Assembly (NCBI GenBank): GCA_910575585.1
Contig: CAJTGF010000005.1
Location: forward strand, 1-64,000
Origin: Clostridiaceae bacterium
Lineage (GTDB): Bacteria > Bacillota > Clostridia > Lachnospirales > Lachnospiraceae
Reading direction: 5' to 3'
DNA length: 64,000 bases
Shown: positions 24,696-34,226 of the stretch, one piece after another
Layout of the letters: every line of letters starts with the position of its first letter
Position numbering within the stretch: the stretch's first letter is position 1
The notes under the pieces: generated by a model
The model's database searches: none
Seen by the model: the letters and a program-made list of their open reading frames with translations, nothing else
What the model was told of the DNA's origin: nothing
Position numbers and translations under genes: made by a program

Positions 24696-25787
24696 ATGGA
24701 ACTTACGAGAAGATTAAAAGTAGGCGTTTTAGGAGCCACAGGCATGGTGGGACAGCGGTTTATCGCCCTTTTGGAGGATCATCCCTGGTATGAGGTGGTG
24801 ACGGTGGCGGCCAGCCCCAGGTCCGCGGGAAAGACTTACCAGGAGGCCGTAGGGAACCGCTGGAAGATGACCACTCCCATGCCCAAGGCCGTAAAGGATC
24901 TGACGGTCATGAATGTAAACGAAGTGGAGAAGGTGGCCGCAGGGGTTGATTTTGTGTTCAGCGCCGTGGACATGACCAAAGAGGAGATCAAGGCCATTGA
25001 GGATGCCTACGCCAAGACCGAGACGCCGGTGGTGTCCAACAACAGCGCCCACAGATGGACGCCGGACGTACCCATGGTGGTGCCTGAGATCAACCCGGAG
25101 CATTTTCAGGTGATCCCGTTTCAGAGAAAGCGCCTTGGGACCCAGAAGGGATTTATCGCGGTGAAGCCCAACTGCTCCATCCAAAGCTATGCCCCGGCCC
25201 TTACGGTGTGGAAGGAGTTTGAGCCTTATGAGGTGGTGGCCACAACCTACCAGGCGATCTCCGGAGCGGGAAAGACGTTCCAGGACTGGCCGGAGATGGA
25301 AGGCAATCTGATCCCTTACATAGCAGGGGAGGAGGAAAAAAGCGAGCAGGAGCCTCTGCGGCTGTGGGGCACGATCGAGAACGGGGTCATCGTCAAGGCC
25401 AATGATCCCATTATCACCTGTCAGTGCATCCGCGTTCCCGTCTTAAACGGCCATACGGCAGCAGCCTTCGTCAAGTTCAGAAAAAAGCCGGAAAAGGAAC
25501 AGCTGATCCAAAAGCTTCAGGAGTTTCAAGGGGTTCCCCAGAAGCTTGGACTGCCCAGCGCGCCGAAGCAGTTTATCCGCTACATGGAGGAGGACAATCG
25601 GCCCCAGGTAAGTCTTGACGTGGATTTTGAAAACGGTATGGGGATCTCGGTGGGACGGCTGCGGGAAGACGCGATTTATGATTATAAGTTCGTAGGGCTT
25701 TCCCACAATACGGTCCGGGGAGCGGCAGGAGGCGCCATTTTGTGCGCGGAACTTTTGACGGCTCAGGGGTATATCGAGGCGAAATAA
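24696..25787 (+). CDS. asd: Aspartate-semialdehyde dehydrogenase (archaeal/fungal-type)
   Basis: 363-aa NADP-dependent enzyme reducing aspartyl phosphate to aspartate semialdehyde, at the branch to lysine, threonine, methionine and diaminopimelate. The nucleotide loop is VGVLGATGMVGQRF, the catalytic Cys is in VKPNCSIQSY, and further blocks are YQAISGAGK and GHTAAAFVKF. The sequence matches the branch first known from archaea and fungi, common in clostridia, rather than the E. coli type. It is monocistronic with its own promoter. Confidence 0.95.
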   Translation: MELTRRLKVGVLGATGMVGQRFIALLEDHPWYEVVTVAASPRSAGKTYQEAVGNRWKMTTPMPKAVKDLTVMNVNEVEKVAAGVDFVFSAVDMTKEEIKAIEDAYAKTETPVVSNNSAHRWTPDVPMVVPEINPEHFQVIPFQRKRLGTQKGFIAVKPNCSIQSYAPALTVWKEFEPYEVVATTYQAISGAGKTFQDWPEMEGNLIPYIAGEEEKSEQEPLRLWGTIENGVIVKANDPIITCQCIRVPVLNGHTAAAFVKFRKKPEKEQLIQKLQEFQGVPQKLGLPSAPKQFIRYMEEDNRPQVSLDVDFENGMGISVGRLREDAIYDYKFVGLSHNTVRGAAGGAILCAELLTAQGYIEAK

Positions 25788-25788
25788 G

Positions 25789-25953
25789 ATCAACCTCATT
25801 GCCCCGGCAGCTATTGACGATCGCGAATTTGACAAGTTCCGGACTACATTAAAGGAGGTATTGTCATTTATAAAATACTCCGGCGATGCGGATAAACTGG
25901 TAAAACTGGTGGATTCCGATCAGGACCACATGATACTCCGCTCACTTTTATAA
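25789..25953 (+). pseudogene. C-terminal fragment of an Rpn/YhgA-like transposase gene
   Basis: Directly after the asd stop, a 54-codon open frame with no start codon reads INLIAPAAIDDREFDKFRTT and then LKEVLSFIKYSGDADKLVKL. This matches the segment INLIAPADMSEASLDKFNTS of the broken gene at 59408-60259. Only this piece remains, between asd and a terminator, so it is the trace of a lost mobile-type gene. Confidence 0.75.
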
Positions 25954-25978
25954 GCAAACCTATAAGCAGACGCCCCAG

Positions 25979-26012
25979 GGCAGGGATTGCCGCCAATCCC
26001 TGCCTTGTTTTT
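25979..26012 (+). terminator. Intrinsic terminator after asd
   Basis: GGCAGGGATTG (25979-25989) pairs perfectly with CAATCCCTGCC (25994-26004) and is followed by TTGTTTTTT. Confidence 0.88.
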
Positions 26013-26032
26013 TCCAGTTCCAAAAAACCATC

Positions 26033-26061
26033 TTGTCTGCAACCTACAACTGTAGTAAAAT
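26033..26061 (+). promoter_or_regulatory. Promoter of galM
   Basis: TTGTCT (26033-26038) and TAAAAT (26056-26061) are 17 bases apart. The -10 context AACTGTAGTAAAAT is identical to that of the his promoter candidate at 10730-10743. Confidence 0.65.
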
Positions 26062-26107
26062 AGTAAAAATAGCTGTGCCAGACAAAAACATACAGGAGGC
26101 AGGAAAA

Positions 26108-27169
26108 ATGGGATATACAAAAACAGATTTCGGTACCATGAAGGACGGCAGGGCGGTGTATCGCTACACACTGACCAACGAAAACGGGGTTTCGGCTTCC
26201 TTCACGGACTTTGGAGCCATCTGGCTCACCATGGTGGTGCCGGACAGGGACGGAAATATGGCTGACGTGGTACTGAATTACGACACGGTGGAGACCATCC
26301 AGGGAGGGACCGGCCACCTTGGGGAGATGGTAGGGCGGTACGCCAACCGCATCGGCGGCGCCAGATTTACCCTTAACGGCAAGACCTATGAGTTGGAAAA
26401 GAACTCATCAGGAAAGAACAACCTTCACAGCGGCCTGAACTTTTACCGGGACCGGCTGTGGGAGGCCGAGGTGGAGGAGACGGAGCTTGGAACCTGCGTC
26501 AGCTTCCATCTGGAAAGCCCTGACGGGGACCAGGGATATCCGGGCAACGCTCACATAACGGTCAGCTACACCTTAACAGGCGACAACAGCCTGCGATTGG
26601 ATTACCACATGGTATGCGACGCGGACACCATCGCCAACTTTACCAACCATGCCTACTTTAATCTGGCAGGTCACGATTCCGGCTGCGCCATGGGGCAGAA
26701 GGTGTGGATGGACGCCGACTATTTTACCATCACTGACGCGGAATCCATTCCCACAGGCCAATTAGTCCCCGTAAAAGGCACTCCCATGGACTTTACGGTG
26801 ATGAAGCCATTGGATCAGGACATTGACGCGGATTACGAGCCCCTTAAGTTCGGCAACGGCTATGACCATAACTGGTGCTTAAACCATGAGCCTGGACAGC
26901 TGGCTCTGTGCATCAAAGCCCTGGACGAGGCCAGCGGCCGGGCCATGGAGGTGTACACAGACCTTCCCGGCGTCCAGATGTACACCGGCAACAGCTTAAG
27001 GCCCGTGTGCGTTGCCAAAGGCGGGGCATACTACGAGAAACGGCATGGGTACTGCTTTGAGACCCAGAACTATCCGGACGCGGTCAATAAGGAGAATTTC
27101 CCGTCTCCGGTGGTAAAGGCGGGGGAAGAATATAAAACCACTACCATCTATAAATTCCTGACCGTCTAA
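26108..27169 (+). CDS. galM: Aldose 1-epimerase (mutarotase)
   Basis: 353-aa enzyme interconverting the alpha and beta anomers of galactose, glucose and similar sugars. Blocks seen are GEMVGRYANRIGGARF, NNLHSGLNFYRDRLWE, the catalytic His in NFTNHAYFNLAG and the catalytic Glu in GYCFETQNYPDAVN. ATG 26108 has AGGAGGC upstream; the longer frame from 26033 runs through the promoter. No galactose genes are adjacent. Confidence 0.94.
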   Translation: MGYTKTDFGTMKDGRAVYRYTLTNENGVSASFTDFGAIWLTMVVPDRDGNMADVVLNYDTVETIQGGTGHLGEMVGRYANRIGGARFTLNGKTYELEKNSSGKNNLHSGLNFYRDRLWEAEVEETELGTCVSFHLESPDGDQGYPGNAHITVSYTLTGDNSLRLDYHMVCDADTIANFTNHAYFNLAGHDSGCAMGQKVWMDADYFTITDAESIPTGQLVPVKGTPMDFTVMKPLDQDIDADYEPLKFGNGYDHNWCLNHEPGQLALCIKALDEASGRAMEVYTDLPGVQMYTGNSLRPVCVAKGGAYYEKRHGYCFETQNYPDAVNKENFPSPVVKAGEEYKTTTIYKFLTV

Positions 27170-27245
27170 GCCTCCTGGCCTGGAAAGATCCACGGCCAGG
27201 CCAGGCGCAAGCGGCTGGAGAGATTATCAAAAAGCGGGGTAAGAC

Positions 27246-29339
27246 ATGACGAAATCTTTATACATAGCGGAAAAACCCAGCGTGGCCCAGGCGTTTGCCA
27301 ATGCGCTGAAAAAAAACTGGCGGCGGGGCGACGGGTTCATGGAGGCTCCGGATGCCATTGTGACCTGGTGTGTGGGACATCTGGTGACCATGAGCTATCC
27401 GGAAGCCTATGATCCCGGCTTAAAGCGCTGGAGACTGGAGACTTTGCCGTTTTTACCCAAAGAATTTAAATATCAGGTCATTGACAGCGTCAGCAAACAG
27501 TTCCAGATCGTCAGTACGCTGCTGAACCGTCAGGATGTGGACACCATCTATATCTGCACCGACTCCGGGCGGGAAGGAGAGTACATCTACCGCCTGGTGG
27601 ATCAGATGGCCGGGGTCCAGGGCAAAAAGCGAAAACGGGTGTGGATCGACTCCCAGACCGAGGAGGAGATCCTGCGGGGGATCAAAAACGCCAAGGACTG
27701 GAGCGCGTACGACAATCTGTCCGCCTCCGCCTATCTGCGGGCCAAGGAAGACTACCTGATGGGGATCAATTTCTCCAGGCTTTTGACCCTCAAATACGGC
27801 AACGCCATCTCCAACTACCTGCACACCGATCGGACCGTTTTGTCCGTAGGCCGGGTCATGACCTGCGTGCTGGGAATGGCGGTGCGCAGGGAGCGGGAGA
27901 TCCGCAGCTTTGTGAAGACGCCCTTTTACCGGGTGCTGGGAACTTTCTCATCCCCCGGCCAGCCGTCTCTGCCTGACGCCGCCTCTTTGACGTTTGAAGG
28001 AGAGTGGCGCAGCGTAGAGGGATCCCGCTACTTTGGAACGCCCTTCCTCTATAAAGAAAACGGATTTAAAGAGAAAAAACACGCCCAGGAGCTAATCGAT
28101 GTCCTTTCCAAAGATCCGCCCCTTACTGCGGTGGTGGCCAAGATCGAGAAGAAAAAGGAGACGAAAAATCCGCCCCTTCTCTATAACCTGGCGGAGCTGC
28201 AAAACGACTGTTCCAAAATGTTTAAGATCAGCCCCGACGAGACCCTTAAGGTGGTCCAGGAGCTGTACGAGAAAAAGCTGGTAACCTATCCCAGGACCGA
28301 CGCCAGGGTGCTGTCCACGGCGGTGGCAAAGGAGATCCACAAAAACATCGGCGGCTTAAAGCAGTTTCCTCCTCTGGGGATGTTTGCGTCGGAGATATTA
28401 GAGGCAGGAAGTTTTAAAAACATCACAAAGACCAGATATGTCAATGACAAGCAGATCACCGATCACTACGCCATCATCCCTACGGGCCAGGGACTTTCCG
28501 CATTAAACCGCCTTGGGGCGCTGTCCCAGAAGGTTTACGAGGTGATCGCAAGGCGTTTTTTAAGTATTTTTTATCCCCCGGCTTTGTACCAGAAGTACAG
28601 CCTGGATCTGGAGCGGATGAAGGAACACTTCTTTGCCAGCTTCCGGGTCCTGGTGGAAGCGGGATATCTGAAGGTTGCCGACGTATCCCAGGGGAAAAAG
28701 GGGAAGGCCCAGGACAAAGCCGACCCGGCAGGCGCCTTTACAGACGATGGCAAAAAAGCCGGACAAAAGGATGGGGATAGCGGGGAGCAGTTCCAGAAAA
28801 ACGTGGACAACCCGGAATTTATCCGCATGCTGGCTGGCCTAAAAAAGGGCATGGCACTGGATATTCGCGGTTTTGCCGTCAAGGAGGGGGAGACCTCTCC
28901 GCCAAAGCGCTACACCTCCGGCTCCATGATCCTGGCCATGGAAAACGCGGGGCAGCTGATCGAGGACGAGGAACTTCGGGCCCAGATCAAGGGCAGCGGC
29001 ATCGGCACCAGCGCCACCAGGGCGGAGATCTTAAAAAAGCTGGTAACGATCAAGTATTTGGCCCTAAACGGCAAGACCCAGGTGATCACGCCGACCCTTT
29101 TGGGGGAGATGATCTTTGACGTGGTGGGCGCCTCCATCCGGCAGCTCTTAAACCCGGATTTGACAGCCAGCTGGGAGAAAGGGCTGACCTACGTGGCAGA
29201 GGGCAGCATCACCAGCGACGAATATATGGAGAAGCTGGAGCGGTTTGTGGCCGGGCGCACGGGAAATGTGCTGAGGCTCAACAATCAGTGCCAGCTGCGG
29301 GAATATTTTGACGCTGCCGCTAAATATTATAAAAAGTAG
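27246..29339 (+). CDS. topB: DNA topoisomerase III
   Basis: 697-aa type IA topoisomerase, relaxing and decatenating DNA through a transient single-strand break. The TOPRIM domain begins with SLYIAEKPSVAQAFANAL and has the metal block CTDSGREGEYIYR. The catalytic Tyr is in KLVTYPRTDARVLS, and GIGTSATRAEILKKL is the late conserved block. There is no C-terminal zinc-finger array. Both chromosomal and plasmid or element-borne TopB enzymes have this form; no conjugation gene lies nearby, so a chromosomal role is likely. Confidence 0.94.
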   Translation: MTKSLYIAEKPSVAQAFANALKKNWRRGDGFMEAPDAIVTWCVGHLVTMSYPEAYDPGLKRWRLETLPFLPKEFKYQVIDSVSKQFQIVSTLLNRQDVDTIYICTDSGREGEYIYRLVDQMAGVQGKKRKRVWIDSQTEEEILRGIKNAKDWSAYDNLSASAYLRAKEDYLMGINFSRLLTLKYGNAISNYLHTDRTVLSVGRVMTCVLGMAVRREREIRSFVKTPFYRVLGTFSSPGQPSLPDAASLTFEGEWRSVEGSRYFGTPFLYKENGFKEKKHAQELIDVLSKDPPLTAVVAKIEKKKETKNPPLLYNLAELQNDCSKMFKISPDETLKVVQELYEKKLVTYPRTDARVLSTAVAKEIHKNIGGLKQFPPLGMFASEILEAGSFKNITKTRYVNDKQITDHYAIIPTGQGLSALNRLGALSQKVYEVIARRFLSIFYPPALYQKYSLDLERMKEHFFASFRVLVEAGYLKVADVSQGKKGKAQDKADPAGAFTDDGKKAGQKDGDSGEQFQKNVDNPEFIRMLAGLKKGMALDIRGFAVKEGETSPPKRYTSGSMILAMENAGQLIEDEELRAQIKGSGIGTSATRAEILKKLVTIKYLALNGKTQVITPTLLGEMIFDVVGASIRQLLNPDLTASWEKGLTYVAEGSITSDEYMEKLERFVAGRTGNVLRLNNQCQLREYFDAAAKYYKK

Positions 29340-29365
29340 CAGTTTTTGGAAAGAGGAGGAGAGAG

Positions 29366-30043
29366 ATGAAAAAAGAACAGATGACCATCAAAAAGCTATA
29401 TGATACCACAAAGACCATGGCCGGGCCGTATCTGGAGCAGTATACCTACCCGTGGGAAGTATTTCCCCATATTGGAAAGATCGTGAAAGAGCTGGGAAAC
29501 AGCTTGCCTGCCGAAGAGTACCAACAGGTGGGGGAGGATGTATGGATTCACAAGACCGTCACCATCCCTCCTACGGCCACCATCAAAGGGCCTGCCATTT
29601 TCGGCAGGGACACCGAGATCCGTCCCGGCGCCTTTGTCCGCGGCAATGTGCTGGTAGGCGAAGGCTGTGTGGTGGGCAATTCCACAGAGCTGAAAAACGT
29701 GATCCTGTTTGACAGTGTCCAGGTGCCTCACTACAACTATGTGGGAGACTCCATCCTGGGGTACAAGTCCCACATGGGGGCCGGTTCCCTGACCTCCAAC
29801 GTAAAATCTGACAAGACTTTGGTAAAGGTCCACGGGGAGGACGGGGACATTGAGACAGGGCTTAAAAAGTTCGGCGGGGCTGTAGGCGATTTCGTGGAGG
29901 TAGGCTGCGGCACCGTGCTGAATCCCGGCACTGTGGTGGGACCTCACAGCAACATCTATCCCTTATCCAGCGTGAGAGGATGCGTAAACCAACACTCCAT
30001 CTACAAGAGGGATGGCGTGATTGTGGAAAAAAGAGAGCAGTGA
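29366..30043 (+). CDS. Left-handed beta-helix protein, UDP-GlcNAc pyrophosphorylase-like
   Basis: 225-aa hexapeptide-repeat protein. After a mixed N-terminal part (about 1-55), repeats build a left-handed beta-helix: VWIHKTVTIPPTATIKGP, TEIRPGAFVRGNVLVGEG and VEVGCGTVLNPGTVVGPHSN. It resembles the acyltransferase half of GlmU but lacks the nucleotidyltransferase domain. The block SILGYKSHMGAGSLTSNVK is typical of sugar-nucleotide acyltransferases. The substrate is unknown. It is 26 bases after topB and probably co-transcribed. Confidence 0.82.
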   Translation: MKKEQMTIKKLYDTTKTMAGPYLEQYTYPWEVFPHIGKIVKELGNSLPAEEYQQVGEDVWIHKTVTIPPTATIKGPAIFGRDTEIRPGAFVRGNVLVGEGCVVGNSTELKNVILFDSVQVPHYNYVGDSILGYKSHMGAGSLTSNVKSDKTLVKVHGEDGDIETGLKKFGGAVGDFVEVGCGTVLNPGTVVGPHSNIYPLSSVRGCVNQHSIYKRDGVIVEKREQ

Positions 30044-30053
30044 ACACAAATTT

Positions 30054-30077
30054 GGCGGGATCCATCAGGATCCCGCC
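30054..30077. terminator. Hairpin between convergent genes
   Basis: GGCGGGATCC (30054-30063) pairs perfectly with GGATCCCGCC (30068-30077) around a four-base loop. There is no clear T-run on either strand, so it may act as a weak bidirectional terminator or an mRNA 3'-end stabiliser. Confidence 0.6.
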
Positions 30078-30101
30078 ATAAGTTTGCAATGCATATTCCG
30101 G

Positions 30102-30731
30102 TCACTTTGTCCCAAATATCCGGTCACCTGCGTCTCCCAGCCCCGGGCAGATGTAAGCGTCCTCGTTAAGGCAGCGGTCCAGATGGCCCACATAGATGTG
30201 GATGTCCGGATGAGCCTCATGAAGGCGTTTCAGACCTTCGGGGGCGGCGATGATGGACATAAACTTAATGTGCTTTCCGCCGTGCTGCTTGATAAAGTCC
30301 ACCGCAGCCGCGCCGGAACCGCCGGTGGCCAGCATAGGGTCCGTCACCACGATGGTCCGCTGCTCAATGGGGCTTGGCAGCTTGCAGTAATACTCGTGGG
30401 GCTCATGGGTCTTCTCGTCCCGGTACAGGCCGATATGGCCTACTTTGGCAGACGGCACCAGAGCCAGGATGCCGTTGACCATGCCAAGGCCAGCCCGAAG
30501 AATAGGGACTATGGCCAGCTTCTTGCCGGCGATCATGGGGGTCAAGCAGGTCTCAATGGGAGTCTCCACCTCCACGTCCTCCAAAGGCAGATCCCGCAGG
30601 GCCTCATAGCCCATGAGCATGGCGATCTCTTCAATAAGAGCCCGAAATTCATTGGTCCCGGTGTTCTTGTCCCGAAGCTTGGAGATCTTGTGCTGGATCA
30701 AAGGGTGATCAAAAACGGTTACATTTTCCAT
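30102..30731 (-). CDS. upp: Uracil phosphoribosyltransferase
   Basis: 209-aa pyrimidine salvage enzyme making UMP from uracil and phosphoribosyl pyrophosphate. Blocks are [16 protein letters not shown] at the N-terminus, [14 protein letters not shown] and the phosphoribosyl-binding loop [18 protein letters not shown], then [12 protein letters not shown] at the end. The length is standard. The upstream lipoprotein gene ends 17 bases before its start, so the two are likely co-transcribed. Confidence 0.96.
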   Translation of the reverse strand: MENVTVFDHPLIQHKISKLRDKNTGTNEFRALIEEIAMLMGYEALRDLPLEDVEVETPIETCLTPMIAGKKLAIVPILRAGLGMVNGILALVPSAKVGHIGLYRDEKTHEPHEYYCKLPSPIEQRTIVVTDPMLATGGSGAAAVDFIKQHGGKHIKFMSIIAAPEGLKRLHEAHPDIHIYVGHLDRCLNEDAYICPGLGDAGDRIFGTK

Positions 30732-30748
30732 AAAGACAAGTCCTTTCT

Positions 30749-31576
30749 TTATTTTCCATCCATATTAAAGGTGACAATGGCATAATCTCCCAGGGCGTGG
30801 GGAACGGGTATGGAGAAGTACAAAACGCCCTCATGGGTGTAGCTGAACGACTCCGGAAATGCAGCGTCCTCCGACGAGCTTAAGGGGAAGTCCGCCTGCT
30901 CAAACAGCTGGGTAAACTGCTCCAAAGACATGGAGGAGCGGTGGGCCAGCAGCAGCCTGGCCGTCTCCTCCGATGCCTGGTAAAACTGCACGTCGTCGGA
31001 CATCACATATCCGGCCATGGTATAGGCGTCGGAATAGTCGTTAAAACCAAGGCTTTTTGCCTGCTTTAAGTCAACGGTATTGGTGTAGAATACATTGGTG
31101 GGGTAAGGACCGCCCTGGACCTGGCAGGTGCCTTTGTATACCGCCGTAAGGCGGCTGCGGTCCACAGACACCACCTTGCAGGTAATGTCAAGGGTCACCG
31201 GATCTTCCCCCGCCGTAAGATCCGCAATGGCGGTGGCATTGGTCAGCAGCAGTTCATTGACCTGTTCCTGAATCTTTGGGTCGCTTAGATTGGAGACTAC
31301 CGGGTACTGGATGGATATGGAGCCTTTTTCCGTGTTCTTGTAAGTCTCTACTTTAGCGGACACATTGGAGGAGGCGCCTAAGGTCTCCTGGGCGTCTTTT
31401 GTCTCCGGGGCCGTGGTGGGCGCCGCCGTGGCGGCCACTGTGGAAGCGGCCATGGTCTCCTTTGCCGCGGAGGTATGGATGCCGGAAAGATCCAGCTCCT
31501 CGTGCCTTCCGGTGCAGCCGGACACAGCCATGCAAGCGGTCAAAAGGACTATTGGTAATATGTAATCGTGCTTCAT
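30749..31576 (-). CDS. Lipoprotein with DUF3298/DUF4163-type (RsiV/PdaC-like) domains
   Basis: 275-aa secreted lipoprotein. The signal peptide ends in the lipobox AVSGC (Cys21). A Thr/Ala-rich linker (about 40-70) follows, then a DUF4163-like part ([25 protein letters not shown]) and a DUF3298-like C-terminal part ending in [18 protein letters not shown]. These domains occur in the sensing part of anti-sigma factor RsiV and in PdaC, but no sigma gene is nearby and there is no cytoplasmic domain. It is probably a membrane-anchored cell-surface protein. Confidence 0.82.
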   Translation of the reverse strand: MKHDYILPIVLLTACMAVSGCTGRHEELDLSGIHTSAAKETMAASTVAATAAPTTAPETKDAQETLGASSNVSAKVETYKNTEKGSISIQYPVVSNLSDPKIQEQVNELLLTNATAIADLTAGEDPVTLDITCKVVSVDRSRLTAVYKGTCQVQGGPYPTNVFYTNTVDLKQAKSLGFNDYSDAYTMAGYVMSDDVQFYQASEETARLLLAHRSSMSLEQFTQLFEQADFPLSSSEDAAFPESFSYTHEGVLYFSIPVPHALGDYAIVTFNMDGK

Positions 31577-31648
31577 GTAAACTCTCCTTTGTAAGTTTCC
31601 TCCATTGTACCACAGGACAGGGACTTTTGAAAAGAGATATTCTTTATC

Positions 31649-31677
31649 TTGTCAGAATCTGACGGGTGTTATATACT
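31649..31677 (+). promoter_or_regulatory. Promoter of the MFS transporter gene
   Basis: TTGTCA (31649-31654) and TATACT (31672-31677) with a 17-base spacer, 40 bases before the start. It excludes the longer open frame that begins at 31649. Confidence 0.7.
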
Positions 31678-31717
31678 GGTTAATACCTTTTTCAATGTAC
31701 AGGAGGAAAACAAAGAT

Positions 31718-32857
31718 ATGGAAAACAGTAGGAGAAGACAGCGGGATACCGGGCTGGCGGTGTTTTTTGTCAGCGGCATCTGCTCCATCAGCAGCGGAGT
31801 GGTAGTCAGCATCCTGCAGGAAAAATATGGGTTTGCCTACGGCATGACGGGGACGCTGCTGTCCATGATGAGCATCGGCAATCTGCTTGCCGGGTTTGGG
31901 GCAGGGATCTTGCCGGGAAAAATCGGCATGAAGAAGACCATGGCCCTCCTGACCGGCGGGTATGCTTTAGGGTACGGGGCCATGGCGCTGTGGGGACAGA
32001 TCTGGATTCTTTTGGCGGCGTTCTTTCTTGTGGGCATTGCCAAAGGCAGCGTCATCAACTGCTGCACCATCCTGGTAGGCGACAATTCCCGGGACAGGAC
32101 CAAGGGCATGAATGTGATGCACGGCTGTTACGCCTTCGGGGCCCTTTTGTGTCCGTTTCTCATTGCCGGGGCTCTTAAGGCCGGGGACGGGCTTGTTATG
32201 GCAGCCCTGGCTCTGTGCGGTCTTTCGGTGTGGCTGGCATTTATGGCCGTGCCTGTAGAGCGTGTTAAGGGGAAAACAGCCAGGAAGACAGACTGGGGAT
32301 TTTTGAGAAACAGAAAGTTCTGGCTTTTGACAGGACTTTTATTCTGTCAGAACGCGGCGGAGACCAGCGTTAACGGGTGGCTGGTGACCTACTTTAAAGG
32401 CAGCGGCATCCTTACGGGGACCATGAGCGCCTATACGGTGACGGTCATGTGGAGCGCCACCCTGACTGCCCGGATGCTCATCGCCTTTGTGATCCCCTTA
32501 AAAAACGCATACAAAGCCATGATGGTCATGGGGCTGTCCTGCACCGTATTTTATATGGGCCTGATGACGGCCGATACCCAGACATGGGCCATTGTCCTTT
32601 TATTCGCCTTTGCCTTTGCCATGGCGGGCATGAACCCTACGGCAGTTGCCAGCGCCGGGAAGATGACCAGCGTAACGAGTATGGGCATTATGCTTCCGGC
32701 TGCCAGCAGCGGCGCCATCCTGATGCCCTGGGTCATCGGGATCGTCGGGGAGCGGTGGGGCATCCGGGCTGGTATGGCCTCCAACATTTTGCCGTGCGCG
32801 GGCATGCTTCTTTTTGGCGCGGCCATATGGCATTTGTGCAAAAAAGAACCGGCTTAA
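31718..32857 (+). CDS. Major facilitator superfamily transporter
   Basis: 379-aa membrane transporter with about twelve predicted helices. The start at 31718 has AGGAGG upstream. Family features are the loop between helices 2 and 3 (GILPGKIGMKKTMALLTGGYALG), a charged central loop around residues 185-200 (ERVKGKTARKTDWGFLRNRKF) and paired halves. It resembles sugar/FucP- or YfkF-like MFS members. The substrate cannot be told from sequence and no catabolic genes are adjacent. Confidence 0.87.
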   Translation: MENSRRRQRDTGLAVFFVSGICSISSGVVVSILQEKYGFAYGMTGTLLSMMSIGNLLAGFGAGILPGKIGMKKTMALLTGGYALGYGAMALWGQIWILLAAFFLVGIAKGSVINCCTILVGDNSRDRTKGMNVMHGCYAFGALLCPFLIAGALKAGDGLVMAALALCGLSVWLAFMAVPVERVKGKTARKTDWGFLRNRKFWLLTGLLFCQNAAETSVNGWLVTYFKGSGILTGTMSAYTVTVMWSATLTARMLIAFVIPLKNAYKAMMVMGLSCTVFYMGLMTADTQTWAIVLLFAFAFAMAGMNPTAVASAGKMTSVTSMGIMLPAASSGAILMPWVIGIVGERWGIRAGMASNILPCAGMLLFGAAIWHLCKKEPA

Positions 32858-33021
32858 TCCCTTTTCTCCCCCTTCATCTTCTCATATTCCTCCTTAAAAA
32901 AGCGGCAGAACATAAGGAGCTCCCGTCGGTGGGGCTCTTCCAGGCGCAAAAGGCCGATTTCCCAGGAATATCCCTTCAGCCTGGAAAAGTTCCCCTTCTT
33001 TGGGGCAGGTTCTTGTAAAGT
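32854..33021 (-). pseudogene. C-terminal fragment of an unidentified gene
   Basis: An open frame of 55 codons without a start codon, bounded upstream by a stop, reads for example GYSWEIGLLRLEEPHRRELL and ends in KMKGEKRD. Its composition is protein-like, but the family is not recognised. It abuts the MFS stop codon and is followed by the hairpin repeats, so it is likely the tail of a gene cut off by a rearrangement. Confidence 0.4.
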
Positions 33022-33088
33022 CTAAAATTATACTCAAAATGATATAAAGAATTTAGGAACGATCGCTTGCGAAAAATGTAAAATGATT

Positions 33089-33410
33089 AAGTTGCTGTAT
33101 TGTTGAGCGAGCAAAGGCGGGGATAGTCGCGGAGCCAGGGAGGGAAGGCAGGCTGTGTGCCGTCCGGGTTCAGATATGCCAGACATTCCGATGAGCCCAA
33201 AACAGGAACCAGGAGGGGTTAGGCCCTCCTGGTTCCCTGGTCTCATCTCCATGGCATAGATTCACCCTGCCGGCACACAGCCTGCCTTCCCTCCCTGGCA
33301 AAAGCAGATATTGGCTGGCCGGGATTTGCTCGCTTAAGGTGTTTTTGATAGGGGACGCTGTTTCAACGTTGTGGCGGAACGATATCTGTTTTGTCGACAG
33401 AAAGGTTTGT
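33089..33410 (+). repeat. Long-hairpin repeat, copy C (forward)
   Basis: The hairpin spans 33134-33299 (166 nt) with arms 33134-33169 and 33264-33299, complementary over 36 bases except for two mismatches. The inner stem 33205-33217/33224-33236 is a perfect 13-bp helix, where other copies pair with different bases. The left flank (33089-33133) and right flank (33300-about 33410) match the flanks of copy D in reverse. The DNA between C and D (about 33411-33700) is AT-rich and shows no gene; a 10-bp hairpin lies at 33695-33718. Confidence 0.85.
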
Positions 33411-33699
33411 GCATAGGATTTATCGGAACAGATCCTGCCTATTATGTTTTGGATGTTAGTCAAAAATGATGTTGTTTGAGTCCGCGAATGCCGTAAACAT
33501 AATCTTTTCATACGGTTGAAATATGGCAGCTAATATAGTTACCGACCAACTTTATATTTTAATAACATGAGGAAACACACCGGAAAACACGGTCTTTTTA
33601 GGATTTTCCGTATTTTATAAAGCAAGACATGGCGTATTCATGCGTGTATAGGAACATAAAAACTCGAATACTCGAATCCACGGAAGAACGGAATCTTGC

Positions 33700-34085
33700 T
33701 ATTGCTTTCAATAGCAAGGCGGCAGATCCTATCAGGTTCACAGCAACACCGCCTTAACCTTACTCAACAATATACCTGACGCCATAAAAAACAGCTGTTT
33801 TTTCGCTGCAAAGCTGAGGCAGCGTCCCCTACCGAAACCACCTTACGTGAGCAAACCTTAGCCAGCGAATTCTGGTTTTGCCAGGCAGAGGAGAGCTGTC
33901 CCGTCCGGGTGAATCTATGCCATGGAGATGAGACCAGGAAAGCAGGAGGGCCTGACCCCGAGTGATTTCCGCTTTGGGCTCATCGGAATGTTCGGCATAT
34001 CTGAACCCGGACGGGACAGCTCTCCTCTGCCTGGCCTCACGACAACCCCCGCCTTTGCTCACTCAACTAAACAGCAATATACCGC
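33700..34085 (-). repeat. Long-hairpin repeat, copy D (reverse)
   Basis: The hairpin spans 33880-34035 (156 nt). Arms 33880-33910 and 34005-34035 are perfectly complementary over 31 bases. The arm sequence is shared with truncated copy A but not with B1, B2 or C, while the core around the CATGGAGATGAGACCAGG segment is shared with all. The outer flank (33700-33879) matches 194-353 of copy A reversed. It forms an inverted pair with copy C. Confidence 0.85.
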
Positions 34086-34141
34086 AAAGTGGAACACACA
34101 GATGATGAGAATGAATTTTCAAACACGCTCCCGGTCCTTTA

Positions 34142-34169
34142 TTGACAAATGGTGAAAATACGATACAAT
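34142..34169 (+). promoter_or_regulatory. Promoter of dus
   Basis: TTGACA (34142-34147) and TACAAT (34164-34169) with a 16-base spacer, just outside repeat copy D and about 60 bases before the gene. Confidence 0.75.
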
Positions 34170-34226
34170 AGACCATGGCGGTAACGCCGTAAAATAAGAA
34201 AATTTCGCGAAAGAGGGCATAGGAGG

